64,000 nucleotides of DNA from Loripinus fragilis (lineage: Eukaryota; Mollusca; Bivalvia; Lucinida; Lucinidae): positions 31,788,690-31,852,689 of the forward strand of contig OZ026530.1 of assembly GCA_964019695.1 (NCBI GenBank), in the 5' to 3' direction. Shown here piece by piece: positions 32,826-43,682 of this stretch. The translations under genes were made by a program, and so were the position numbers. How positions within the stretch are numbered: position 1 is the stretch's first letter; each line of letters opens with the position of its first letter. Under the pieces are notes generated by a model that ran no database searches, was not told the origin of the DNA, and worked only from the letters and a program-made list of their open reading frames with translations.

Positions 32826-33703
32826 CATGCGCGGACCCAGAATATTTTGTCAGAGGGGGTCCAACTTTGACAACGTTTTGTGGGTGGATCCTAATAGCAC
32901 TATAAGCGGGCCATCATCGGCCCGCCAGCGAAACGCCATTTAAAAGGCGTTTCGCTGGCGTGCTGATGGTGGCCCAACATTGAATGCTGGCTCGGTAGCT
33001 TCGTAATTTTTCAGGGGATCTGGATCAGAATTGCTACACTGACGCCCACGTATTTGTACTGCGAATTCGTGTTTCATGCGCATTTCTAATGAAATGCGTT
33101 GTACGCACATACGGTTTAAAGTGCGTTGAAAACGCGAATCAACTCGTTTCAACGCAAGGCAAGTTCATGAATATTCATATGAGATGGTAAGTGATAGCGC
33201 GTTAACCAATCAAATTGCCTATTTAAAAAAATCGATATTGAAATGTGTTGGCTCTGATATATGTATATCTTATTTGAAATGCTATATCACCTTGCGTACA
33301 ACAATATTATTTCTTTCCTCAGTGATTTATTTTGCTATTAATTCCGTTTTAATCGTCTTTTATCCTTCCTCTAATGAATGACTATGCAGCAATGCATTTC
33401 ACTGCGGATCTGCGTTGCTACGCAGTGATAAACCTTGATTCGCGTTGACAAATCAGCTGGATCGATTGGTGGACAAGTAAATGCGTTTCACTGCAGTGCA
33501 ACGCATTATCAATGACGAGCGGGGATTGGCTATTTGGAATTCGCGTTGAAAATACAGTTTGCATTACCTGCGTTTACAATGCGTTTTCAACGCGAATTCG
33601 ACAAGTACAAAAACGTGGGCGGTAGGGTAAGAAACCCTAATTTTTTGTGATCTTTCTCGGGGGGTCTGGAGCCCCGCCCCTCCCCTCGGGATCCACACTT
33701 GCA
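32826..33703. mobile_element. GGATCC-ended MITE, copy 3, split by another element
   Basis: It begins CATGCGCGGACCCAGAAT. It holds a strong hairpin at 32908-32975, whose inner arms CGCCAGCGAAACGCC (32923-32937) and its exact complement (32946-32960) extend to about 30 bp with two mismatches. It resumes after a nested MITE at 33623 and ends TCGGGATCCACACTTGCAT. The same hairpin module occurs in the copies at 50081 and 57478. Confidence 0.8.
33042..33622. mobile_element. CGCCCACG MITE nested in copy 3
   Basis: About 580 bp with inverted ends of about 28 bp: ACGCCCACGTATTTGTACT at the left, AAGTACAAAAACGTGGGCG at the right. The interior repeats GAATTCGCGTTGAAAA words in both orientations. The frames at 32940-33381 have no recognisable product. 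Confidence 0.8.
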
Positions 33704-34550
33704 TTTTGGGGTCAAAAGTATACAACAGTCTGTACAGTGATTGTGAAACATTTTCTATAAATGTAAGAATGACCAATATCATTTGTTTCGATTGAAATTT
33801 CCGGTAAAAAGAACCTCTTATGAAATTGGCTTTGTTTGTTATGTTTATTCGTGTGGTAGAAAGCAGTGAATAATTTAATTTTAATAAAAGCGCTGCAGGC
33901 ATGTATCATACCGCACCAAGAAATATTTTCGATACAAAGACAATGCATAAATCAAGGGTCATACCTCAGATTAAAACTTAAATACAATTGTCTGGACCTT
34001 GGTATCGTATACACAATTTTAGCATATTATCAAATTAAGTGCCATAACTCTGTAGTTTCTTGAAAAATTAAATGATATGCGCTCCAATAACACATCCTTT
34101 ATAATATCAACCATTTCGGGCAAAAAAGTGATCCGGCCATAGCCGGACCGGCTGGACCGCCGACGACGGCCTTGAACTATTATGCAAAAGTTAAAAAAAA
34201 CTGTCTAGAAATACTCAAGATAGAGAGCGGAAACGAATTGGTGACGGATGGGCGGACGGACGGACACTCATCGCAATTTTTTGAACGGACGGTATAACGT
34301 AAAACGCGCACATTTTAATGGCGGGGTATAAAAAACCGAACATTTATCAAATCTGGGTCCAAAATTACAATGCCTCTTTAAACCAATGTGAATGTTTGGC
34401 TCGCATGAAGGACAGATTTTCAATGGTTTTGACATTGACATTAAATCAAAAGTCATATCAGATATCCAAAACCATCGTTGACATCTACAAACCTGAATCA
34501 ATCAGTGTGCAAACGATAAAACGCCAACATTATGACATGTAACACACCCT
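33704..34550. other. Non-coding stretch
   Basis: Apart from a GGACGGACGG run (34240-34262) no structure or gene is recognised. Confidence 0.45.
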
Positions 34551-34986
34551 ATACCCGGGATGCAACATTGATTTTTACAGCGCGGATTAGATGCAAGCAC
34601 ACACGTCGCGTGAGAAAATGATTTGTCGCAAGTTGACGTTACTTTTACAGACACTTATATATGGAGTTTCTAAGCTAATAAAGAGGCTTCATAGGCTCGT
34701 CTGATTCTATACTAGTCAAAATACCACATTGTTTTAAATCAATATATTCCCATGAAAAACGTATTATTTCTGTTGCAAAGGGATGCTTTTTTAACTACAA
34801 CATATTGCGAAATATAGAGGTAGGTACACTGTGTTCCTCTGCAAAGTCTTAACTCGCAACTTCTCGTAGTATTGTCTGTAAAAGTAAAAATAACGTCAAC
34901 TTGCAGCAATTCATTAACTCCCGCGACGTGTACTGTGTGCTTGCATCTCATCTGCGCTGTAAAAAACAATGTTGCATCCCAGGTAT
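34551..34986. mobile_element. Foldback element with about 105 bp arms
   Basis: The left arm (ATACCCGGGATGCAACATTG to TTTACAGACA, ending 34655) pairs with the right arm (34872-34986). The loop contains half of a TGAGCC MITE (34665-34740). The small ORFs in the right arm have no recognisable product. Confidence 0.8.
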
Positions 34987-35060
34987 ATGTATTGTGTAAG
35001 GGATATTTGCAGAACAAGTGGTACATGTACAACCAGAATTTGGATATTTAACCTTATGCC

Positions 35061-35125
35061 GTAAGGTTTTGTATTCCATGCATAGCCTTTGACTAAAAGG
35101 CCATGCCTAGAATACAAAACCTTAC
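35061..35125. repeat. Hairpin with about 30 bp arms
   Basis: GTAAGGTTTTGTATTCCATG pairs with the segment ending AATACAAAACCTTAC. The loop is about 5 bases with three to four mismatches. It has the size of a microRNA precursor, but it could equally be a small foldback. Confidence 0.7.
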
Positions 35126-35225
35126 TGCTCATATTGTGAACTCCTCTTTCATTTTTTGACAGAGGGTATTCATATTTAGCACGATGATTGCCCATGTAAA
35201 TAGATTAAAATGAAGGTTTTTGTTG

Positions 35226-36171
35226 GACAACATTTTTATTCCATTTGGCACCAATAGTTGGGATTCCTATGGGCACTAATTGTGCTCCCTTGGTTGCAGA
35301 TTTGTGGACAACATTTTTATTCCATTTGGCACCAATAGTTGGAATTCCTATGGGCACTAATTGTGCTCCCTTGGTTGCAGATTTGTTCCTGTTTTGTTAT
35401 GAAAAGGACATTATAATGTATCTCTCTGATGATAAGCAGGCTGATAATATTGATGCTTTTAACACTACATCCAGATATTTGGACGATATTTTAAACATTT
35501 ATAATATCTATATTGACACTATGGTAAGTCAAATATACCCTTAGAGCTTCAACTTAATAAAGCTAATACATCTGGTACAGAAGCCCCGTTTTTAGACTCG
35601 CATTTGTCAATTTCTAATGATTTCGTTTCTGCCAAATTTTATAATAAACGTGACAACTTTGATTTTGAAATTGTCAATTACCCTTTTTTAGATGATTATG
35701 TTCTTCGCTCTACATCCTATGGCGTCTATATCTCTCAACTCATTCGTTTTGCTAGATCATCTTGCCATGTTGCTGACTTCAACACTCGAACTAAATTGTT
35801 AACATAGAAACTTCTTAAACAAGGCTATCGGTAACATTAACTTCGCAAAACCTTTTCTTACTTTTATAGACGATAATATTTTGATATCTAAATTCCAAAT
35901 TGGACTTAAATCTCTCTTGCGCCAAGGACTTTCAGAAACTGCATTCTATGGTGACTTGGTGTATAAATTGAAGAAGATTTTTAGCTCTAATAGTTTTGCA
36001 GCGCAGCTAATTAAGATAATTTCCCATTATAAAAAGATTGGCTATAACATTAATGTACTGCAGCAGACTGCATGCCTGGTGGTCAACCAAATCACGGTTG
36101 GCAACTTTGCTTTCCTCTTTAATTGCACGCTTGTGGTTCGGACTTCAGACTCTATGACGGTTCCGACTTAA
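35226..36171 (+). pseudogene. Penelope-type reverse transcriptase relic
   Basis: Frame 1 (35245-35544) encodes GIPMGTNCAPLVADL and, later, SRYLDDILNI. These are the RT motifs around the PMG box and the catalytic Y-x-D-D. An 81-base in-frame tandem duplication repeats the PMG segment. The frame then shifts near 35540 to 35521-35807 (LDSHLSISNDFVSAKFYNKR... GVYISQLIRFARS). It is stopped at 35805 and returns at 35881-36171 (GLKSLLRQGLSETAFYGDL). No GIY-YIG endonuclease is seen. Both ends are missing, so it is dead. The family call rests on the RYxDD and GIPMG contexts typical of Penelope-like elements. Confidence 0.8.
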
Positions 36172-36810
36172 AGTCTTATCTAATGGTGAGATGGTAGGGG
36201 CCTGATGCTTTTGCTGTTGTCAGGTCAACCGGGGTTTACCTGTTGGATTTCTTTTGCTCCGGTCCTCGGTTTTATTTACTGTTGAAGTCAGTAACATAGC
36301 TAGATGCTCTAGCAAATCGAGTGAGTTGAGAGGTATAGACTCCATAGGATGTAGAGCGAGGAACATCACCATCTAAAAAAGGGAAAGTCCAACGGCAGAC
36401 ATACTTAACATCTATCTTACTTTTTGTACTGCGAATTCCTTTTTTGATTATAGGTGAAGTGTGTTTATGTTTTGCACAATGGCTGCTTATGGCTCGTGGA
36501 TATCAACGAATGCTTCATCTCACAGCTATGACAATTGAAGGCAAATGTCAAGATCAAATATACTTAAATTCTGTCTTAAGCCTTGTAACGCGTATTCCTC
36601 TTGCATGTTTTGATGTACTGTTTTCATTTTTGGTACAATGGCTGTGTAGATTGCAACGACTAGATGAATTATTGATAAAAATCAACTGACTGTAAAGTGC
36701 ACGACCCTTGGTGAATGTAGTTTTTTCAGTATCCGGAGCCAGGGTCATGCAATTTTAATCTGACGAGCAAAGATAAATAGGTGAATTCATCTAGTGTAGT
36801 AGACAACATG
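36172..36810. other. Tail of the retroelement relic and unassigned DNA
   Basis: Up to about 36300 the text may be the 3' end of the same element. The 81-codon ORF at 36444-36689 has no recognisable domain. Confidence 0.4.
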
Positions 36811-37016
36811 TGGTGGCCGAGTGATCTAAGAGGCTTTCTGGTAATACAACAGCCCGACGCACATTGGTTCGAATCCAGGTTTCTTGTAATCCAACAGCCT
36901 GACGCACATTGGTTCGAATCCAGGTTTCTTGTTATCCAACAGCCTGACGCACATTGGTTCGAATCCAGGTTTCTTGCAATCCAACAGCCTGACGCACATT
37001 GGTTTGAATCCAGGTG
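36811..37016 (+). repeat. tRNA-like head with four tandem B boxes
   Basis: TGGTGGCCGAGTGATCTAAG resembles a class II tRNA 5' half. It is followed by four copies of a 45 bp unit, each carrying CCTGACGCACATT and GGTTCGAATCC, with B boxes at 36866, 36911, 36956 and 37001 (the last GGTTTGAATCC). Because 45 is a multiple of three, a 15-residue repeat appears in an otherwise meaningless ORF. Confidence 0.8.
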
Positions 37017-37239
37017 TGATCATTATTTTTTAACCCGTTCTCTGTCATTTTACTTGCCAATTTCATCAATTGTAATAGTATGCACAATTTGATAAAACCA
37101 TATGGTGCGGTTCAAAAGGTATGCGCACACTAAAAGACCTGGGCAGGCCAAAATGGTGCTCAGCAAAGCCTCATCACCATTCTCCATACCAGTTGCTGGA
37201 CAATGTTAAAATAAATAAGTATGCATAAATAGCTAATGG

Positions 37240-37630
37240 GAATAATACCAAATAATAAATATCTGTTCAAATGTAAAATAGTCCCGAATGTACTATGTGA
37301 CTTTTGTACAATGCAAGAGTAAACAAATGTCCACCTGTTTTCGCAATGTTGGGAAATATACAGGATTTGTGGTCTAAAGTTAAGGAATTACCATCTACTA
37401 GCTCAAAAACTAAACCTTAGCTTTTAATTTTATCAATTTTATATAGTAAAATACTACATTTTTTCATTAAAATATAAATAACAGAGACCAACTATTAATG
37501 GCTTCCTACAATTATTGCATCAAACACATGGATTAGAAGAACAAATTGCATTTTCCAAAGACAAAATAAAAATAGATGTTCACAGAAAAAATGGCAACTA
37601 CTCCAAATAACATAGACAGAATAATACCTT
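37240..37630 (+). pseudogene. L1-type ORF2 C-terminal fragment
   Basis: Frame through 37262: LFKCKIVPNVLCDFCTMQE, a stop, then NVHLFSQCWEIYRI, giving the CX2C...HX4C pattern of L1-type ORF2 C-termini. After another stop come FYIVKYYIF and RPTINGFLQLL, the usual following segment, comparable with FVIVKYYIYAAKRT in the 39204-40802 element. Stops interrupt it, so it is an old relic. Confidence 0.6.
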
Positions 37631-38307
37631 TTTAGAGAAAATCAATGTTGATAATTAACTATTAAATCTTAAACCTTATATGTATGACTCTGATGTTCTT
37701 ATGAGACCTGAAATTGAGTTTATATGAACTATTATATATTTTACCAGACTCTGAACACCATAAAAAATACAAGGTAAAGAAAACTATCTGACTATAAACA
37801 TTCCTACAGAATGAATGCGTCGCCGACACATATTTCCCTTTTATATCTATTCTTACTTTTTCCTTCCTTCTTTCTTTCTTAAAATGACCATTGTTAAGCT
37901 AGCCAGTCTGATATTCCTATTTATGTACTAAGTAATAGTTTACAATTTAATTATTGTATATAGCTAAGTGTTATTGATATAATTGGACTATTTGATTGGA
38001 AGTAAGTAAGGGTGCAAAGATCAAGACTCGATAGAATCAATACCACACCTGACCCAGGATACCAATAGGAAAGTGACAAACTCACAGTTAGACACCACAA
38101 ACGAGAGCCAAGAGGTCAGCCCTTTCCCAGCAGGTGACCACAAAGCAAATATAAACAGACGCGCACAAAAGCATAGCAAACACAAGACAGAACAAAAACA
38201 TAAAATATCCACAAAAGAAGTACCGCCTTGGAACGGTCAGTAAAATATTTTACTGGAGGGCTTAAACCGGTTAATTCAAAACACATAGATGTTTGGTTTG
38301 CATGAAA
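37631..38307. other. Non-coding stretch
   Basis: Positions 38012-38107 match 63664-63756 in the same orientation (CACCTGACCCAGGATACCAA). No gene. Confidence 0.5.
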
Positions 38308-40817
38308 GACCCCTAACTTATCTTTTTTTTTTTTTTTTCCATCTTTACACTTTATTCTCCCCGTCATCTGACATACAGAGGGTCGGGGAGGGCCATCCCT
38401 CTGCATGCCTTACAAACTACAGTAAAGGTATTTTATTGGTTGATTGTATCTCTAGCTCACCCCTTTCATGCACCTTTCATGCAATTTCAAAATCAAAAGC
38501 TGTTTTGAAACAGTTTAAACAGCCATGAAGGCACCATTCAGTAGTCTGGTTTTATTTGCCTAAAGGATTCTTGTAGCTTGACCAGTTTATTTGTTGGTGA
38601 GTTTTTGTGGCTTTTAAGACACATAAAATAACCATATTCTACCCTACAGTTGCACTGAGTACACAAACATGTTAGGTAAAATATGCTGATTGGTGCCCTC
38701 CCGGCTGTGATATACATGTAATATGTGTTAAAGGACAAGAAAGGTTGAGGAAACAGTATATAAGCATACAATCAAAGCATTACTGCACCCACCCTCTATA
38801 TTCAGACAGTTGGGTTGAGTTGAACAGCACAGACTTTGCTCAGACTAAAATAAGGGACAGTAATATATACTCAATGTCTGTATGGCGTTTCATTTTATTG
38901 CCACCTGACAATCACCCTGCTCCCTATCTTAAGGGTTCCATTTGAGGCAGAAATCCAATGTGTCTGAACATTTAGGGCGTGTGTCTGAATATTTTGGGAA
39001 TATACCATTAGCGCCTAGCACAGGATGACAGGAGTGTCAAATGAAAAAGATACATTTTTAAAAGAAAATGACAAAAAAAAATTGAATCTCTGACAACCTT
39101 TTCCTCTCACAGCATGGCAGCACGAATGAGCTTAAGTTTATGCAATAAAATTTTGTTATTAAAGGAGGGGTTTGCTTTTGTCAAGGGTTATAAATGTTTT
39201 AGTTCAATGTATTGTATCTATCAGATCTTTGTACTTGGTCCATGTGTTTTCAAATTTATCTAAAGAGCCTTTTCTGGTAGCTGTATGTTGCATTAGCTTA
39301 TAAAAGTATTTTAACTTATTTTGCAGTGCTACTATGGATAGAGGGTGGTTGGTGCGTTTTGCAGCATATATGTAATACTTGACAATAACAAAAATATGCA
39401 ATTCTGCTGATGAATATGTTTTCCCTATGTTAAATATAAATAATTCTTCAACAAATGTCAGATTAATATTGTTATTGTTGAGCCATCTTTTGAAGTCTCC
39501 AATTAGATTTTGAGTTTCCTGGCATTGCCAGAGCATGTGATTTATTGCTTCTTCCTCTTGACAAAAACTACACCTGGGGCTTGGTACATACTTCATGTTA
39601 TACAGGTACTTTTTAGTTGGCAAAATTCGGTGATTTATTCTTGTTTGAAACCATTGCATTTTTGTACCTAATGATAGGTTAAAGGGAAAAGAATAGATTT
39701 CTTTCCAAGTTTTTTCTTCAATATTGTAAACATGATTCCATTTATACTGGGATGTAGGTTTAACTAAATTTTGATTTAGAATTGTATAAAAATCTTTTCC
39801 ACCCTTCTTTGATTTTATAAAAAGGTGTATACTTGCAGGCAGCAATGGTGTATGCAGTTTTTTAGAGAAACTTATTATATTGTATGTTCTTGCATATGCC
39901 ATTATTGCCTGCTTTAATCCTAAAAATTGAAAAAAATTAGTTTTTATATTATAAGTATGTTCAAATTCATCCTGTGAAAGAAATTCACCATTTTCATGTA
40001 TCAGATCATTTATGCTCTTTATTCCCTGCTGATCCCACTTTTTTATGTATATTGGTTGGTTGCCAATCATAATCTTATTGTTATAGAAGATTGGACTTGA
40101 AAGAACAAAATGTTCAGTGTCTTCACCGTTAAGTTGGAGAATATCTGAGTATGCATGTAGTACATCAATCCAAAATTTATTTTTTATCTTATTTTGAATA
40201 GCATTAGTATAACATCTTCCAAATACTAATAATCCATTGAAGTTTATTGTATTGTTCATGACAGATTGCCAGGGGCTGTTCGATAAAATGACTCTTCTTA
40301 ACCAAGTTAATTTTATACTATCTATAAATGCTTTCAGGTTTATCATTCTAAGACCACCTTCACAATACTGTTTTATAACAACATTTTGTTTAATTTTTGC
40401 TGGGCCATTCCACAAGAAGTCAAAAAATATATTATTTAATTCCTTAATTGTTTGTTCTGCTGGATTTGGTATTGAAATAAATAGATGATTTAATATAGGG
40501 AGGAGAAGTGTTTTTATAACTGTTATCTTACCTAAAGGTGTAAGATATCGTCTGTTCCAGAGTTTAATCAAGGATCTGATTTTTTGAATTTTTTCTTTAA
40601 AGTTAATCTGTTGCATTTGTTCTAACTCAATATGAAAATTTATCCCTAGTAGTTTAAAGGCTGTTTTCCCCCATGATAGTTTCCACCTTGTTTTGATAGA
40701 TGCTGTACTATATTTGTTAACCCCTATCCATACAGCATGAGTTTTGTCAAAGTTAACTTTTAGACCTGAAAACTGTGGATATTCATACAATACATTGAGC
40801 GTGACCCCTAACTTATC
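38308..40817 (-). mobile_element. 5'-truncated L1-type retrotransposon with target-site duplication
   Basis: GACCCCTAACTTATC is found exactly at 38308-38322 and 40803-40817. Between them, on the minus strand, lies an element that starts in mid-ORF at 40802 and ends in a poly-A tail (T17 on the plus strand at 38322-38338). This is the signature of target-primed reverse transcription. Its 3' untranslated part is about 870 bp. Confidence 0.95.
39204..40802 (-). CDS. L1-type ORF2 protein, C-terminal part
   Basis: The frame is open from the truncation point (reading TLNVLYEYPQFSGLKV) to the stop at 39204, about 532 codons without a stop or frameshift. It begins after the RT catalytic core: SGLKVNFDKT, FKLLGINF, RYLTPLGKITVIKTLLLP and GGLRMINL are the usual thumb and connection segments of L1/Tx1-type LINEs. 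Counting from the TTG at 40790, C407, C410, H418 and C423 form the CX2CX7HX4C knuckle. The RT active site and endonuclease are absent, so the copy cannot move. The intact frame and perfect target duplication point to recent insertion. Confidence 0.9.
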   Translation of the reverse strand, partial: TLNVLYEYPQFSGLKVNFDKTHAVWIGVNKYSTASIKTRWKLSWGKTAFKLLGINFHIELEQMQQINFKEKIQKIRSLIKLWNRRYLTPLGKITVIKTLLLPILNHLFISIPNPAEQTIKELNNIFFDFLWNGPAKIKQNVVIKQYCEGGLRMINLKAFIDSIKLTWLRRVILSNSPWQSVMNNTINFNGLLVFGRCYTNAIQNKIKNKFWIDVLHAYSDILQLNGEDTEHFVLSSPIFYNNKIMIGNQPIYIKKWDQQGIKSINDLIHENGEFLSQDEFEHTYNIKTNFFQFLGLKQAIMAYARTYNIISFSKKLHTPLLPASIHLFIKSKKGGKDFYTILNQNLVKPTSQYKWNHVYNIEEKTWKEIYSFPFNLSLGTKMQWFQTRINHRILPTKKYLYNMKYVPSPRCSFCQEEEAINHMLWQCQETQNLIGDFKRWLNNNNINLTFVEELFIFNIGKTYSSAELHIFVIVKYYIYAAKRTNHPLSIVALQNKLKYFYKLMQHTATRKGSLDKFENTWTKYKDLIDTIH

Positions 40818-41249
40818 AATGCAGCATCTTAAGACTTAATAGAGACATAAATAACAAAAAGTAAGAAAACAATGATCCAAATATACTATGCGGTTGAAGA
40901 GTTATGGCTGAACAAACGCTCATCCATTAACAAAGGCTGTTACACATGCCAGTGATTAGATAATGTTGACATGCATTTATATGCAAAATTTGATCAAAAT
41001 ATACCATGCTTTCGAGAAACTCTTGGAACTTCAAAGTAGCCAATACGTGTCTATTCTTAGCAGCGCGTGAATACCTGACTAGGTAAGAAATATCACAAGA
41101 ACTCTGAATTGTGACAAAACAGTTCAAAGATGACTAGGTGGTGCATGACTTCGCTGACGACACCCATACGTTGGTGTAACCTTAACTGTGTGAAACTAGA
41201 CTTGGCCACAGCACATATTGTAGGTGTATACTTGACACCTTTGGCAGAA
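40818..41249. other. Non-coding stretch, nothing recognised
   Basis: Two minus-strand frames of under 70 codons lack recognisable features. Confidence 0.45.
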
Positions 41250-41605
41250 ATGGAATCGAATTCTGATAACCGTGTTTCATAGGATCGTGTCGTTATCACT
41301 ATCTGGTGTCACCTCTGTTAACTCCTAAAGTAGCCACACAGTATCATCGTGCTCTAAATACGCCTATGAAACACGGCCATAGGAATTCGATACCTTTTCT
41401 GATGTAGCGCACTCTCAAGGTTTATGGCGTTATTGACGGCATCCCACTCCCTGGCCGTTCGTCCAAGGAGGTCCCATACATGTAAATGTTCTATTGGAAT
41501 TTCGCCGGTCGTCCGTAAAAACAGCTCCATTCCAATGCCATCTAGTATATCAGGGTGGCGCTATGTGACTACTTTAGGAGTTTACAGAGGCCACACCAGA
41601 TACTG
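41250..41605. mobile_element. MITE with CACTATCTGGTGT ends, plus a second nested inverted pair
   Basis: CACTATCTGGTGTCACCTCT (41297) and its near-complement ending CACACCAGATACTG (41605) are inverted over about 40 bp. A second inverted pair (ATCGAATTC...CGTGTTTCATAGG at 41251-41283 and 41364-41394) straddles the left end. No target duplication is clear. Confidence 0.7.
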
Positions 41606-42200
41606 AAAAACGATGTAATTTTTTAAGCTTAGACCCCTGTGCAATTTGACGCGGTGTACTGCGTTGTAAAAAAGTGATATTCCAGCAAATATTAGAAATG
41701 ATGATTGCTAAAGCATTAAATATCAATGGGTTAAATAGTTGGTTTCACTTCATCTCCATACCAAACAGCATTTTTAAAATCAAATGAAAATTGCTAAACT
41801 AATGTCACATAGTATATTTCCTAGAAAAAACAACTGATTGGGAAAATAAATTAATAATGCCAGTGACCATTCCGGGTATACTGGGACCGAGTTTGTATGT
41901 ACCTGATACAATGACAATATTCGATTCAGGAGAGCCATCTTGGAATCGTGTTTGTACTTTGCAATAAGTTTCTCATTAAAAGAGAATCACGCAGACTTCT
42001 GATACAAATCTCTATTAATTTAATGGCGATCTTTTATGTTATTTAAATTGAAAAACAGCCTATATTAACGGAGATCCTTAATACAGCTTTTTATATCGAT
42101 ATTTCTGTCCTTGTTTCATGAGCCTAATGGATTAATTATTGTGTTAGGTCGCAAACAAATGGACTGATAAAAAGTGATATATACAACGTACGCAAGCCTA
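41606..42200. other. Non-coding stretch, nothing recognised
   Basis: No ORF, RNA or repeat recognised. Confidence 0.45.
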
Positions 42201-42365
42201 CTGTCCTGCCAGCCAAGAGTGACAGTTGCGTCGTATATATATTACAATTGTTAAGTAAAACATTAACTTGTACACTCCACTTGAGCTAATGCGAATCGAT
42301 AGATCACTTGACGATGTGTATCAATCCCACCGCGTGAATCGTACACAATTTGAACGTTCGACGAG
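42201..42365. mobile_element. Half copy of the 25248-25460 foldback
   Basis: CTGTCCTGCCAGCCAAGAGT, CTTGTACACTCCACTTGAGC and the central CACTTGACGATGTGTATCAA words align with the left half of the other copy. The right arm is missing. Confidence 0.65.
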
Positions 42366-42372
42366 TAGTAAG

Positions 42373-42550
42373 TAATAGTTATACCATGAGTTGTCCGCCT
42401 GTACGTCGAGATATTCCACGAGCTTTAGCGAGTGGGTTATCTTACGTACATGTGGACAATCATTGTATAACTATTTTACACCACCTACATCAGTGTAGAC
42501 CTTGCACACTACGGAAAGCTTCATGCTAAAGTTGGTAAAGGTGGTACAAA
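42373..42550. mobile_element. Double-hairpin MITE, copy 2
   Basis: Direct-orientation copy of 13699-13876 with the same loop CGAGCTTTAGCGAG and the same ATCAGTGTAGACCTTGCACA middle. Confidence 0.8.
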
Positions 42551-42572
42551 GCAAAGAAGAACAATCATTATT

Positions 42573-43605
42573 CAATTGATGCAGTCTTTTGAGGTTAACA
42601 TCAGGATTAGATAACCCAAGAGTAGTGATGTTCACTGAGGCGACTACACTGCATACCTCTTTTCCTAGTGTTATTTAAAGTAGTTATACTAAAGTCTGAT
42701 GTAACTAAACCACTGAAAATAAGATTGTTTAAAAAACTGCTTTTCAATTTTCTGAAACTCTTATGAGATGTGCAAAGGAATTGCACTTTTCAAATAACTG
42801 TTCTCATAAAATGAGCAAATTCTTTATTCAAAACATTACTTTGGCCTGTGATATACATGATCCCTTCATATCTTGAGACAATTATTCCAATATCTATTTT
42901 ATGCAGTTTTGCAGCAGTGAAAAAACTTGATGCCTACCTGTCCCAGGCTAAATTAAGTTCAATCCTTTTAGTTGTCTGTCAGCACTGATCAATCCTGATG
43001 TCAACCTGACCTGGGCTACAATATCCAGTTTCAGCCAGTCAGAGGAGGTCTTTTATAGGAGTCATATAACAACATACAATACAAAATTGATGCATTCTTT
43101 TGAGGTTAACATCAGGATTTGTCAACCCCAAAATAGTGATGTTCACCGAGACGATTGTTTTGTTATATGACACTGGATGCCACTCCCTTCCTAGTTTTGT
43201 ATAAACTATTTTACTCAAGTCAGATGTTCCTAGTGCACTAAACAACATTTTTTTCAGCAATTTCTTTCGAGTTTCTGAAACTCTTATGCCATGTGCCAAA
43301 GATTTTTTTACTGTTCTCACAAAATGAACACATTCTTTATTGAAGGCATACATAAGAAATCATGTTGTTTTTCCATAGTTATTTTTAGCTATCAGGCAGC
43401 GGTGAAAAAAAAAACTTGATGTCTACCTGTCCTGTGCTAAATTTAGTTCAATCTATTTTATAGCTGTCTGTCAGCACTGATATATCCTGATGTCTCCCTG
43501 TCTTGGTTTAATCTAGCTCATCACTGGCTGTGATCAAGATCTGTCGCAACAAGTGAAAGCTGGTTTCAGCCAATCAGAGGAGGTCTTTTACAGGCGTCAT
43601 ATAAG
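42573..43605. repeat. Tandem duplication of a unit of about 500 bp
   Basis: Copy A (42573-43073) and copy B (43084-43605) share TTTTGAGGTTAACATCAGGA, TTTCTGAAACTCTTATG, CTACCTGTCC and TTTCAGCC with AGAGGAGGTCTTTTA. The spacing is 511 bp at the left, growing to 535 bp at the right through insertions in copy B. The 104-codon ORF inside copy B is not conserved in copy A, so the unit looks non-coding. Confidence 0.8.
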
Positions 43606-43682
43606 AAATGAGTTTTTCGAAGTATATATTTTTATGAAAACTCATTCTTGACAGCGTGCAGCTGAATTTCAATTGTGCTATT

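Noticed and set aside
36866..37011. CRISPR-like array
   Set aside because: The four units are contiguous without unique spacers and carry Pol III B boxes; the genome is eukaryotic.
36781..37092. 103-codon ORF with 15-residue repeats
   Set aside because: It is the tandem B-box array read through; the 45 bp period makes any frame periodic.
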